64,000 bases of DNA, from NCBI RefSeq assembly GCF_028453695.1, contig NC_135781.1, forward strand, positions 5,654,779-5,718,778, written 5' to 3'. How positions within the stretch are numbered: the stretch's first letter is position 1; each line of letters begins with the position of its first letter. Under the pieces are notes generated by a model. The model was not told where the DNA came from, did not search any database, and saw nothing but the letters and a program-made list of their open reading frames with translations. A program made the translations under genes and the position numbers. Below, in pieces: positions 11,896 to 24,378 of the stretch. This DNA is from Augochlora pura. Lineage: Eukaryota; Arthropoda; Insecta; Hymenoptera; Halictidae.

Positions 11896-14800
11896 TCAGA
11901 CCGTGGTCACCGAGAGGAGACCCATCAGCTTTCCTCCAGCACCCGGCCCGCCCGCTCCTCCCACTCTGTTCCCATGAACCAGCATTTCCTGCACGGTGGT
12001 GAAGTCGTCCAACGTGTTCTTCTTCCGAGCCATCTTCTTGTGACTGAGCTCCAAGATGTTCAACGGTTTTTTCGTCTTCTCGTCCGGGTGTTCGCTGTTC
12101 AGCAGCTCGTTGGTCTGCTGCAACTGGAGCTGCTGTTGCTGTTGCTGCTGCAGCATCAGCTCCTGCTGTCGTTGTTTCCGTTCGCGGGCACGCTCCAACT
12201 GCCTCTTGCGCTCCTCCTTCGTCCAGTACCTGCCCACCTGCAACACAAGCGTTTACATGAATCGTCGCGATCTTTATTTCCACGAACAATGTGCACATCC
12301 GAGTCGAGATTAGATATTTTTTGAGAAGCGGCGAGACGATAACAGGCCGCGACAAGCACTTCCAAGAACGAGAACCGGAGACGATTACCTTTATCTCGGA
12401 CATGGTGTCGTCTTCCGTGCTGTGCCCAGCCCGCTCCTCGGATATCTTGATCGCCCTGTTCCTCAAGATACGATTTCTAACCGGCCTCCTGGCGATGTAC
12501 CTGCTCCCGTCGGCCCTCCTCTTCACCTTCCACTCCATCTGCACGTCGTTGCTGCCCTTGTCCTCCGGCGGCACCCAGCTGGTCGACGTACAGACCTGTT
12601 GGCTGCCGACGAACTGGTACCGGGTCAGATTGGGAGCCTGGAAGTTGCCGTGAGATTTCGACTTCTTCGCGGTCGCGGTTGTCTCCCGGGGACTGGCCGT
12701 GGTGGTGATGATGTTCCGTCGATTCAGGGCCTGCTTGAACAGCTGCTGTTGGAGGAGCATGGTCTGCTGGAGGTTCGCCATGTTCGTGTACATGGTGTCG
12801 GCCGGCAGCGTCGCGACAGCGGGGTCGGCTCGGTCCTTGTGATGGTGGCCGGAGCTGGAGCCGCGTCTGCTCTGCTGGCTTTTGCCGATGGTCTGCTTGT
12901 TGCTGGACGCGGGACAGGTGCAGCCGAGTCTCTGCTGCTGCTGCTGAAGTTGCTGTTGCTGCTGCACGACGGTGGGCGTTTTCGGCGGGCAGAGGACCAG
13001 CGTGCTCCTATGGTGGTCCCGTTCGGCCTGGTGCAGCTCCAGAGTGAGAGGGTTGCTGTTGCATGACTCGCCGGTGTTGTAGGCGCTCGAGCTATCCTTC
13101 TCCTCGCCGGAGCTGTTGCTCTTCGAGGAAGAGTGCCACCTGGTCTGGTTCCCTTGGTTCTGCTGGGTGGTCGTGGTGGCCGTGGTCGTCGACGTGGTCG
13201 CCGTCCCGTGATTGTTCTGCGTCCAATGCTGATGCTCGTACGGCGACGAGTAGATCGGCTCGCTGTCCGACTCCGGTATGGTCTCGTAGATGTGCTCCGT
13301 CTCGCTCCACACGTGGCTCGAGTACGCCTCGGTCAGCTTGACCGGCGCCGATTGCTGCCCTCGCACGCACATGCCCTCCATCTTCTTCGCGCAGTCCTTC
13401 ATCGTCTCCTGCATCCATTGCTTCCGATCCTCGGCTAGATGCGCCGGGGAGGAAGCGTTGCGTCCCGATTTCTGCGAGGTCTGCGACGAGCACGTGGACG
13501 AGGACGTCGTCGTCGAGAACACGCTGCTGGCCTGAGGTTGTTGCTGCTGTTGTTGTTGTTGGTGCTGCTGTGGCTGCTGCTGCTGATGGTGCTGTTGTTG
13601 AGGCGTGTGCGAGGGTATCGGCGGGGGCGCTTTCAACGTCGACGTGTTCTCCTCCGTCTCTTTGGTCCGCTCGTCCGTCTGCTGCTGCTGCTGCCGGATC
13701 AGCTGCTCGATCAAGCTGTTCTGGTACGAGGGCAGGTGGTCCGGGGACAGCGGCGGCGACTCCTGAACAGAGAGCACACGGGTAATCGAGTCGTAAACAG
13801 CCCGCACACCGATCGACGCGCGACGATTCAACTTTCGATGGGGGGGGATGGGGGAGGGGGGGGGGGGGGGGGGGGGGAGAACGGACCTCGAAAGATTCCA
13901 AGTATCGGAGTTTCGAGGAAAGAAACTGGGGTTCCTCGATTCCCCCCACTCTCATCGGGGCGCTTTAATTCGTTTACGAAAGTCGTCGCGTCTTCGCCCC
14001 GACGCGCTCTCTCAATTTCTCTATTTCAAGTGCGCCCCTGATTGCGCAGAAGCGATATCCCTGTCTCTCTGTTCTTCCCTCGTCGCGTCTCTCTCTCTCT
14101 CCCATTTCTCTCTGCCAGCCCCCGTTCCGCGCTGCCATACTTTCTAGCACTTTGCGCCAATCAGCCTATCAGTCGCTTTATACTCAATTACGCTATCCTA
14201 ATAAGAGCCGCTCCGTTCGCTCTTTATTCGCGCGTCCTCTTACTTTGTCCGTCCATTAAATCTTATATCTCTGCGAGACCGACGGATAATTGCGGATATT
14301 GTGTTATCGCGGAAATGGATCGAGAATCGACCGATGAAACCGTGTCGGAATTAAAATGTCAGATCAGAGAAAAAATTGCCAGGCTATTTAAGAATTTAAT
14401 AAAACAGCTCGAGTAACGCGGTTTAATTGTTCGTCCCGATCTTGCTATAATAGTAATAATAATTTGATTTATCTATATATTTAGAGGATGTTTACCAAGA
14501 AGTACCAAATGCATTTTTAAAATTATCTTTATAGACTAAGATAAAAAAATGAAAGAATGACAGTTTCTTGATACGGTTTATTCCAAATAGTATTTTAATA
14601 ATTTTGTTTGTATTACTATAATAGTAATAATAATTTTATTTATCTATATATCCAGGGGATGTTTACCAAGAAGTATAAAAGATATTTTAAAATTTATCTT
14701 TATAGACTAAGATAAAAGAATGAAAGAATGACAATTTCTTTATATGTTTTTATTCGAAATAATATTCAAATTTAAGAAAAAAAATATTTTAGTTATTGTA

Positions 14801-17800
14801 CAGTGAACGCCTCTAATACTTACAAGAAATTCATGTCATTCACCATTTTAAAAGTATGGCTCCCCACTGTAGGTAGAATAAGATGTACTATAACAACCGT
14901 GACGTTTGCGTCTACTAATACTCGGTTTAAAGAATTTTCACAGCCGTAGATCGTACAGTCCGATTCAAAACGAAGATAAATACATATCCAAGGGCCGGCG
15001 CGTAAACTGTTTTCAAATAGGTCGAACGTTTCCAGGAAAGTAGGGGGGGTCAGGGGACCGTCGAAGTTTGTAGGGTGTAGGGACTCACCTGGCAGTAGGT
15101 GCGCCTGTCGTCGAACTCGTCGTCCTGAAAAACGATTCGAGGATCGTGTTTAGTCCAGACTGCGGCGAGATAATCTCACCTAGTAGAGGCTAGCTAGAGT
15201 CTCGAGTGAAAGAGCTCACCTGGAAGAGACACCGGCTGACGAGAATGGTCACCGCATTCTTCGTTTCGGCGAATAGGTTCTCGGTCTGCTCTTTGTTCGC
15301 CACGTCCTTCCCGTTTACCTGAAACGGACAGAGAAAGAGAGAGAGAATGAGGATCGTGTCGCACCCCTCCGTAGTGTCGCGCGCGGCGTGCACCAACGTA
15401 TTTTCAATCGATCGAAACGGAATTCGAGAGTCGGGTCGTCGTCCCCCCTCTCCCCCCCCCCCCCCCCCCCCTACCCCCCTTCGATTCTCTTCACGGTTTC
15501 AACGAAATCTCGCGGGAATAATGGATCCGCGGAGCGATTCGACAGCTCGCGTGCCGAACTGCTTTAAACAGGCCACTCGATCGCCGTCTCCATCTGCGAT
15601 GCTCCGGGAACTTCACCGTCCGCCGATCGACGCTTGAATAGAAAAAATGGGAACGCGATCGTTTAGCGACCGAACGGTTGGGGCCAGGTGGTCGTTTCAG
15701 GCGAAAGATTTCGAGAATATCGCGCCGCTTCCGTACGGTAATGTCTCCCTAAATGTCACAATTCTACTCCGCCGCGAATGACGCGGCGCCGTTGCCACGG
15801 TCCTGTAATTTGTCGATTTCCGACAACGCGCCGCTACGATTCGAAGTTCCGGAAGACATAACTTTTTGAATTTTAACATTTTAAAACGGAATTGTTTGTC
15901 AATGTATTGCCGATAGCTTTCTGATTGAAATGAGGCTAAGCTTGGTATAGTTTGAACAAATATTTCTCGGTACGATAAAACCAAACACGAAATATTTTCG
16001 ATTACATTTAATTACTTAATATTTAATATGTAATTAATTTTATTTTATTAAATTCACAACTCATATTTAAATTCACTGATAATTCCTTTCGACATAATCT
16101 CGCCTGAATTTAGTTTTAACGAGTTATTAACAGTAACCAATGAGAGAAGCACTCGGCTGTTAGCGCCAGCAGATCTCGTCGCTGATTGGTCATTGTTTTT
16201 CACTAATAACTCATAAACGAAGCTTCGGATTACAATTGCGCTAAGGAAAAAGCTCCTTCAAATGATCCGAGGAAGACCTGACTCTCTATTACAAATGACT
16301 TCCAAGACACCTCGCATGAAAATAAGCCGCGTGGCTCGAATGATCGCGCCTCGTCCACGCTCGGGGTCCACTTTCAATTCCGCGCGACGTTTAGTCCAGA
16401 CGCTACTGTATTTCGGCATATCGGCCGGAACGTCGACGCCGGGTAAAGGAGATTCGAGAGTCCTCTGTGCAGGCAGACGCGTCGGCGTCGGTGTCCGTAC
16501 CCGGCGCGACCTCACCCGGAAGAAGTTGACGGGGGTTTTGCAAAGACGGGATATCGAGGGAAGAAATCCCGGGGAACGGGACGCGGTCGCCGCCCGGGTT
16601 CTTCCATCCGATTTCCCTTAAGTCGACCACTTTGTCCGTAATTACAATCCGCCTAACGAGATTAGAAGGGTAGCAGGTCGGAAGGGAATCGTGGGCGCGG
16701 GAAACGCGACGAGCCGGCTCTCGCTCTCTCCCGCGCTTGGTAATCGAATCAGCGCCCGGTCGTTCGATTCTCGTCGACGTCGATGACGGCTGCTACTTCC
16801 GAATTTCTTACGCTCTAAATGATAATCCGTTGGATGACCGGGGGGGAGGGCGACACGGAGAGGGGAGGGCGCGGTTGAGCCGAGCGCGGCGCCGGGAAAC
16901 GGGGAAAGATTAGTGGCGTTTCGGGGCGGCGGAGTTTCATTTCGCGTTGTTCCGCCGCGCGGGCGGAGTTTCTCATATCTGGCCCGGCGCGGTCCCGGGG
17001 TCGGCGCGGCAATAAATTCACCGGGCGAACTCACCCTCAGGATTTGGTCGCCTTCCCGCAGCCGGCCGTCGCGCGCCGCGAGACTTTCAGGAACTATTTC
17101 CGAGATATAAACTTCCGTGTCTGCGTCCTCGCTGCCGGACCCGGAGCTGTAGCAGACCGTCAGCCCCAGTTTCTCCGCGCTGCCCGCCTTCCGCAGCGTC
17201 ACTTCCTGCGAACAGAACGTTTACGTGGACATCGGTTTTATTCATCGTTCAACGCACCTCCGAACTCGAAACTACGACCATGCGACCGTCGATTTTTCCG
17301 TAAGCTGAATTGTTTCATGTACCGTCAGGGTCAGAACGAATGTTCGCCATCATTATCTCATCTTGTACCACTTTCTCTAGACCGTCGTATATTAATTTAA
17401 TATTTATCTTTTGTTTCAATGTTTCAAGTTTTGCTTTAAACTTTAGATAGCTTTCGCAGGTGTTCTGATATTTTATCAAAATTCTGTTTAAATACAACGC
17501 CTGTTTAACTGATATTAAATAGTATATTTTTAAAGTAGCGCGAGTAAACAATATTGTTCTTCATATTAATAATGAATGTAATAATGAGTTTAATAATAAA
17601 TACTTAAAAATAAAGAATAGATTTAAAATATCAAGTGGCTTTATATAAACTTCGACTATTATATTTCTTAGTGTGAATAGATTTGAAGGATTTACTTTTA
17701 GAACGAATGTCGTCCATATTTAGGGTTATAAAAGGGTTATAAGGGGTATGGTAGGTTAAATCCGTTCCTAAATAAACAACTAAATGAATAAACAATACCA

Positions 17801-18889
17801 TGCGGTTTCTCTTCCGTACTCTAGAATTCGCAGGTACATTTTCTACTTGCCATTATTCTCCACTGGTTATTATATTTTACTTACTATTATTTTGTACTAA
17901 TTATTTTTGACATTATTTCTGACATTATTTCTATATTTAAGAAAAGGAAATATCGACGCCTAGAACGGGCTTTACAGTCGCCGTATCAACGCAAAGTGAA
18001 TCGAACTCCCACAAGACGCGAGACATGCCCGCGCGCGGAGCAAATCGATTCCTCGAGCGACGTTCGACGCGGTAATCCCGAATCTCGGGATCGAAGCGAT
18101 TAGAATCCGCCATTCGCCGGAGGCACTTCTGACCCTGTAAACTTTCGCGAGAACTAGACCGAACCGATCTTGTAAGTACCCCTGCGCGCGCGCGAGCGCA
18201 CGGTATGTACGCGTTAGTATGTGCTTGAATTGGAGTTTCGTTGTATCGATCCTCAGCATCCGTCACTTCGAGAACAGTTAACACGTTGACTGCCACGGCA
18301 CTTTCAAGGATTCCGGTCCCAGAAGCCAATTTTATTGCACGCGTCACCCATATCTGGGTGACATTAATTATCTGACCAATTTTGAAAATATATTTTTATT
18401 GCAATGTATTCGAGGAAAATGAATTCGACTGTGATTTTTCGAATGCGAAAGAGGTCTAATGTCATCCCCTATGATAAATATGAATTTTTTAGCTTTATTT
18501 TAATTAATTAAACCGCTTTAATTACGTGGGGATTTTACCTCGAAGTCGATATCGTGCGCGAGGAAGTCTTCGAAACTATCGTTGGTCTGCTCGTCGACGC
18601 CGCTAGGCTCCGGTAGCAGTTCCTCCTCCTCGATGAAGCCAGCCCAGTCGGTCTGGACCGCGGTCGACACCAGAGTGGGCGACACGGGGGTTGCCGGCTC
18701 GCGTTTGCTCGGCTCCGTCGTCTTCTCCTCGGCCTCGTTCTTCTCCGCGGGCTGATCCTTCCACGTTGATCGCTGCCCTTGGCCAGCCGGCTGTCGTCGC
18801 AGCACCTCCACGATGATCGGCTCCTGAGCCGACTGAAAGCAACGCACCGCATCTTCGTGACTGGAATTCGAAACGTCTTGCCCGTTCAC
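11896..18889 (-). CDS. PDZRN3/4 (LNX3/4) homologue, C-terminal 790 residues
   Basis: E3 ubiquitin-ligase/PDZ scaffold family. Minus-strand exons: 18889-18539, 17205-17035, 15318-15220, 15124-15089 (36 nt), 13762-12389 and 12237-11896. All are multiples of three, so every intron is phase 0. Content in order: C-terminal half of PDZ1 (VNGQDVSNSSHEDAV, PIIVEVLRR); a linker with VQTD; PDZ2 (KLGLTVCYSS, AARDGRLREGDQIL, then VNGKDVANKEQTENLF); DDEFDDRR; a Gln/His-rich linker containing DSSSAYNTGESC; MEWKVKRRADGSRYIARRPV; and the tail GRYWTKEERKRQLERARE, ILELSHKKMARKK, ending LLSVTTV, a class I PDZ ligand. The same blocks and terminus occur in vertebrate PDZRN3 as I remember it. The RING, TRAF-like zinc-finger and PDZ1 N-terminal exons were not found upstream, so the gene is incomplete here. 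It converges on importin-9. Confidence 0.94.
13531..13605 (-). repeat. CAG/CAA repeat encoding the PDZRN Gln/His tract
   Basis: Mixed CAG, CAA, CAC and CAT codons encode an interrupted poly-Gln/His stretch in the large PDZRN exon. A second, shorter Gln run (LMLQQQQQQQLQLQQ) lies in the last exon near 12110-12165, and another near 12930-12965. The CAA interruptions suggest the tract is selected as protein or stabilised against expansion. Confidence 0.8.
13763..15088. other. PDZRN intron with a 22-G run
   Basis: Contains an uninterrupted run of 22 G at 13856-13877, about 95 bases upstream of the large exon's acceptor on the minus strand, where it reads as C. Two diverged direct copies lie near 14449-14560 and 14620-14730, sharing TAATAGTAATAAT, GGATGTTTACCAAGAAGTA and TATAGACTAAGATAAAA. 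No exon is seen. Confidence 0.6.
15319..17034. other. PDZRN intron within PDZ2
   Basis: This phase-0 intron splits PDZ2 just before VNGKDV. It has a 20-C run at 15452-15471 and GC-rich flanks, with an AT-rich centre near 15980-16070. Open frames at 16258-16630 and 16815-17021 have no recognisable domain and I treat them as chance. Confidence 0.6.
17206..18538. other. PDZRN intron between PDZ1 and PDZ2
   Basis: AT-rich. It carries one end of a TTAA-type element (TTAACACGTTGACTGCC at 18278) and a strong palindrome GTCACCCA-TATC-TGGGTGAC at 18343-18362. No exon is recognised. Confidence 0.55.
18278..18367. mobile_element. probable TTAA-type element remnant with palindrome
   Basis: Starts TTAACACGTTGACTGCC and contains the perfect 8-bp-arm palindrome GTCACCCA-TATC-TGGGTGAC close to another TTAA (18364-18367). 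No matching right inverted repeat is found, so it is truncated or decayed. Confidence 0.35.
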
Positions 18890-20979
18890 CTGCAATCAGC
18901 AACGACATCGGTCAGATAGGGTGAAGATCGCCGCGTCTTGAAGGACAGTGACATTGATTGCGAATCTCGGATAAGGATCTATGGTATATTTCGTTGAATA
19001 TTAGTTAATAATAATAGTTCGGTTTTATTTTCAATTTGTTTATTTTAGCTTTGCAGTCTTGGTATTTGGACCTTGTTTACGATTCTTGTATCTTGTGAAT
19101 AGGTATTTTATATTACATAGTATTTTCTTTTATTCTTTTTATTCCTTTTTTGCTCTTTCTTGCTCTCCTGCCAGTGAAGAGAAAAAATTAGAAAACTAGC
19201 CTAATATACTATTACTGCTAATATACTGTAAAATATATACTACTGCATATACTTTATGAAGGAGTTACTACGATTAGAAATTTTTCAATTGCAATCATTT
19301 CTTAGAAAAGACAGAAAAATAATATTTATGCCATGCCTAAATTTGCTTAAATGCTTAAATATTAATTCTAAGAAATTAGAATTTCATTACAATTTTAAAT
19401 AACAGAATAACGTCCATAACGTCCATAATAAGTTATTACTAATACTTCCCATCACGTGATGGACACGTCGAAGTACGGTAAAGGGTTAATGCACTGTCTT
19501 CGTTTATAAATCAAACTTCCCTTACGTCTAACAAAGAATTTAAACTTTAAAACTTTAAAAGACTAATATTTTAAGAAACATTTAACATTTTTAAAACTGA
19601 TAACACTATTTATTTTCAGAATTTTACAGGGTTCAGATATTATAACCTCATTTATAAAAATTAAATGTTTCCGAAATTTATTGATACCTCTCCCACAAAT
19701 AACATGTCAATCATCATGTCCGATCGTAACAACAATCCAAATAAAACATATCACCGTGTGGCCCCCCATCTGTTCCGTTGATTGTTTCAATGGCATAAGT
19801 GTCCGCATTATCGGCGACTGTCCGGAGCACAGTATAAACGGACAGACCTTTAAACCGCGTAATCTCAGCAAGTCGGAAACGCGACTTAGACGATCCGAGG
19901 TCCACGTTGAATCTTCTCTATCGAGTCCGGGCGAAGTCTCTCCGCCACGTAGAGAGCTCCTTGCGCGCGATTTCGACGGGCCGAGACACAGGCCGCAGGA
20001 CAATCTTTGTCGGCGAAGAGACGGGTCTGGTTCGTCTCGCAGCGAACACAAGGGGCCGCCCCTCGATTCGTTAGCGTCCCGTAATTAGAGCAGTCGGCTC
20101 CATTCTCTGTTCTTTTCACGCTGCGCCGTCCGTTCAGGAGGAATCTTTGCGTGCGTAATCGTTTGAAGCGTTACAACGTTTGTTGACGAGATAAGGCGGA
20201 ACCCTCTCGATCTCCCCCCTCCCTCCCTCTCTCCCTCTGTCTCCCTCGGCGAATCGCTCGAAGGCCGGGGCGCTCGGGATTCTCGAAGGCTCGGGGCGCA
20301 GGAGCGAGCGAGAAGGCGGGGGGGGGGAGGGGGCAGGGGGGGAGGGGGCAGAATGGCAGAGCAAACACGCGGGGAGACGAGGCAAGAACCGGGACAAGGC
20401 GAGAGAGGCCGACGGAACTGCCCGCACTCGTCCCCGCTCCTCTGGCTCGCTTCAGCTCGCTCTGGCCCGCTAATGACAAAAGATCGCGGCGAACACGGTT
20501 ATTGCGGGAAACGGTGCGCCCCCGGTCGCTTCCGTGCAGCGCCGGGTATTAACTCCCGAGACCGCAATGTCTCCGTTTATTTTGAACCAGGTGCTGCGAA
20601 GCTTCGCCCCAGCCCTCGCCGGCTTATACCAGCCAACTTCTGTCCCGAGCGAGACCAGCAAATTGTCTCCGGCTATATTGCGCCGCGCGGCGAACGTCTT
20701 TGTCGCGATTATTGCGATTACCGGGCTCGGGCCGAACGCGAAGAAATTTTATCAGTTGCCAACCCTACGATTCCCCCCCCCCCGTTCGGCGAGTTTCTAC
20801 GTTTTGTTTTAATCGCGAGACTCGATTCAGGACAAACCACCCCTATGACTGGCTATCGCATTGACTATAGTCCTATCTTAATGCGAAACCGTCGGTATTG
20901 TCTGCGCGACAGCTTTTGTTGGCATGTTTTAAGGTTCTCGACTCTGTCGTGTCATTTTACAACAATGGATATATGTTCG
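18890..20979. other. no gene seen; start of the long stretch upstream of the PDZRN exons
   Basis: AT-rich to about 19680, then CpG-rich (19850-20800). One TTAA-element end lies at 19449-19489: the perfect palindrome CCATCACGTGATGG, then ACGGTAAAGGG and TTAA. Open frames in the CpG-rich part lack domains. I searched by eye for the missing PDZ1 N-terminal exon and did not find it. Confidence 0.5.
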
Positions 20980-21215
20980 TTAAATAGATATCTTTTATGT
21001 ATTAGGTTGGAAACTATGAAACGGGCGCAGCAGCTGAGCACAGACTAAACAGAAACGCCCGTTTCATAGTTTCCAATCTAATTAAATAGATATTTTTAAT
21101 ATACTAGGTTGGAAACTATGAAACGGGCGCCGCAACTGAGCACGAACTATACAAAAACGCCCGTTTCATAGTTTCCAACCTAATACATCAAAAATATCTA
21201 TTTAATTAGGTTGGA
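20980..21215. mobile_element. tandem mariner-like hairpin elements
   Basis: Two 80-bp hairpins, 21002-21081 and 21104-21183, each start (T/C)TAGGTTGGAAACTATG and end with the inverse. Their arms are about 26 bp and their unpaired centres about 28 bp. The arms resemble mariner terminal repeats (TTAGGTTGG is typical of that superfamily). Each is preceded by a TAAATAGATAT(C/T)TTT spacer, giving a unit of about 103 bp repeated twice. The spacer then reappears inverted at about 21189-21204, followed by a third TTAGGTTGG at about 21206. Confidence 0.65.
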
Positions 21216-23439
21216 AAAGTCTGAATTTTGTTTTATAATATAAAGTGTGGTATATGTAAAATATGTAATATATACGTGATTAGCCGGTGTTTAATGCGCA
21301 GTGTAAATATTCCTGTTTATATGAGTGGATTAGAATCGTAGTTCCGGAAGTCATTTTAACCCTTTATACTCGAGTGGAGAGTCTGAGGCGCTATTAAATA
21401 TTGTTGTATTTCTTTTGAAAATAATTATACCAGTAATATTCGGTACAGTATGTAATTTTCCACTTTTATGACTAATCTGTTTAGAATATAGTTTGCACGG
21501 TATAAACCCGTTCCTCGGATCTGCACCCCTGCGAATGCTGTATCACACCCTGTTGATTTATGTCTTAAGCGTAAGTACTGTGCACCATTTTGTCGTAGCC
21601 CCTCCCTAGCTGAATCTGATATTAACTGCCTTTAAATTATGTATCACTTTATAATGAAATATAACTTAAGAATTCAATTATTAATTTCCAATAATAACTA
21701 TTGTGTATAATATATAAAATCATAATCGTCCGTATAAGTTTTGTATGGTTTAAGGCAATAATAATAAATAAATAAATACCTCCATAGATCAAATTTTTTA
21801 CAGTATTTTTTACAGATCCTTAGAACTTAATTATATCTAATAATTTTAATTCAATCTTTAAATGTATTCGAAATCATTATTTCGCTTCCTTTTCCAATTT
21901 TTCCATAATATTTCATTCTTTTTCTTTACTTTGCATCACCCTTATCTATTTTACTGCCCCATCTTTAAAGGATCTCATTGCACATAATATTCATAACACA
22001 CTTGTAACGAATAAACTTCTTTCCGTCAAATAAATAAATTGAATGAAATGAATGATCGAAGGAAAGGCCAACGGACGAAGCGCGGCAAACACGCGACTCC
22101 AATGAAAACGAGGAAACGTTGCATAAAAAGGATTTGATTCGCCGTGATTGAGCTTGGGCTGGTAAGACGGGTCGCAGGGGACCCAGCGGTCGCAGCCGAG
22201 TCGGTCCATTGGAAACGTCCGCCTTGGCTCCGGTTAATAGACGAGGTCAATTGGCGAGAATGCAAAGAGGAACGTCGAGAGGGGAGAGAGAAAAAGAAAG
22301 AGAGAGAAAGAGAGGGAGAGAGAGACGAGGTCCTCGAGTGACATTTAAATGCGAGTTGGGCTTGCGCGCGGGCCCTCTTTGACGATTCTGGGACGAATTT
22401 CGCTGCGCGTTCCATTAACGGAATTACAAATGATATTCATCGCGTTCTTCTCCTCTACGATCCCGAGACGAGGCTCGTTACGCTATTTACGGTTTTAAAC
22501 GGCAACTGTTTTACACGAACCCAGTCTCCCTGTCTCTCTGTGTCCCCCGAAGAGTGGCCTCTCTCTCCGTTCTCGTTACGCTCGAACGCGGTTCAACGGT
22601 TGCCGAGAGCCGCCCGCTTTTTCTCATCGTCGACGACGAACATCTTCTTCTGGGTCGTTGCGAACGGAGAGGAAAAACAACTGAATTATTTCGTCATAAA
22701 TAGCTTTTCAAAGGAGAAGAATGCACGACGAGGAGAAAGTGACGCGACGGTGGCCCATGCTTCCTACGTTCGCTCGATTCTCTACTTTCGGCACAATCGC
22801 AGACCGAGGCTGCGCCCAGTCCATGGAAATGTGACGAATCTATGACGAAACCACACGCATCCTACCTTTCCAATCTATCCGGCCCTTTGAACTATGACAC
22901 TGTGACGCATTTTGCCACCTCATCTACAGTCAGTCCCGTAAGTATTCGTAACCTCATTGCTTGTAAGAGAAACCTGTTAAAATCAAGGGATGCGTGTAGA
23001 ATTTTGCAATCAACTTTTCATATTTCATTCCTAAACCCACGTGGCACGGTGGGAGTATTTAAGTCTAATTCTATAACAACAAATTCGATTGAGTTATTAC
23101 TTATTTATGTTTTTATATGCCTTCAAGAAAAAGATGCCAATTTTGTTTAATTGAAAACGCGACAACATTTCTGTGCCATACGATCTTTATTTATTTCCGA
23201 TAATATTTATATCCTGAAATTTTCTGGCTGAAAGAGATAAGTGTTAAGTCGCGGCTAGTAAGATATTTTCGGCTAGTCCAGCGACAGAAATATCGTGGAA
23301 AATCGCGTAGAAAATCGCGGAATGGTGAGTCCGGATCGAGGGAAGAGCGGGACGATAAAACGATGCCAGTGAAGGGCGTACCAGCTCGTCGCGCGTCTCG
23401 CCGAATCGCCTAAATAAAAATCCTTCCCGGCGAGCACCG

Positions 23440-23441
<2 letters not shown>

Positions 23442-23473
<32 letters not shown>
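23442..23473. repeat. (CT)n microsatellite
   Basis: Sixteen TC units without interruption. Confidence 0.95.
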
Positions 23474-23475
<2 letters not shown>

Positions 23476-24338
23476 CATCGACCACCATTTTCGTAGGTAG
23501 CTCTCGACCGGCATCGGTCTCGGGAGCAACGCCGCCGCATTCGCCGGCACTTTCGCGACTCACTGGATCGCACCGAGGGTAAGTTACCTTGCGGCCGAAA
23601 GGAAGCATCGGCAATCTCCTCCCCGTTGAACGGGGTGGAACGAAGAAAGTTCTTCGCAGGAGCACGGCCGGGCTCCGTAAAAATCCGCGCGTAACCCGGC
23701 GGTGCTCGTTCGCTCGGAATCGAACGACGATTCCGTTAGGCGGGGGGAGGTGGTCGTTCCGGTCTTCCGAGAGAAGGGTGGAACAACAGTCTCTCTCCCT
23801 CCCCCCCTCCTCCTACTCCTACTACTACTCTCGCTTTTTTCTCTCGGGTTCGGAGCGGAGAGCTCGATCGTCTCTAAAAAACGCGCCCTCGAACGACGTC
23901 GGCGACGCGCGGGAAAAAAAAAAAAGAAAAAAAGGAAGGAAAGAGAGAAGAAGAGAGCCGAAACGCGCGCGCGGGTGAAAGAGGGCGGCGCGGGCGGCGT
24001 AGCGCCCGGCATTCGCGTCGCGCCGCGCGCGCGAGCCGAGCATTAATTAAAGGACATTCTTCTATCGATACCGGCCGCGGTGCGTGACGAGTTTATAGGA
24101 ATCCGCATTATTCGCGTCGGTCGGCTAACGAACGAACGGAACACCCTCCCCTCCCCATCCCCCTCCCGACAACCAGGCAGCCGCCTTTCTCCGAAAGGCG
24201 AAAATTAACGAGACGGAGGCCGTGTGCCCGCCCTATCGCTCTATCGGAGCCGCGACGCTCCCGTAAACTGTGACACGCACCGCCGCCGCCGCCTCCACAG
24301 CCACGCTTCCACCCTCGCCTTCCGCGACCCTTCTCCCT

Positions 24339-24341
<3 letters not shown>

Positions 24342-24372
<31 letters not shown>
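24342..24372. repeat. (CT)n microsatellite
   Basis: About fifteen CT units, inside a pyrimidine-rich stretch running to 24425. Confidence 0.9.

Positions 24373-24378
<6 letters not shown>

Noticed and set aside
11801..13831. Continuous 676-codon minus-strand frame read as one exon
   Set aside because: It covers the real large PDZRN exon but runs through a 151-nt intron and changes frame in the last exon; splice sites and homology give 13762-12389 and 12237-11896.
12422..14041. Plus-strand frames opposite the PDZRN exon
   Set aside because: Leu/Arg-rich antisense shadows of CAG-rich coding sequence.
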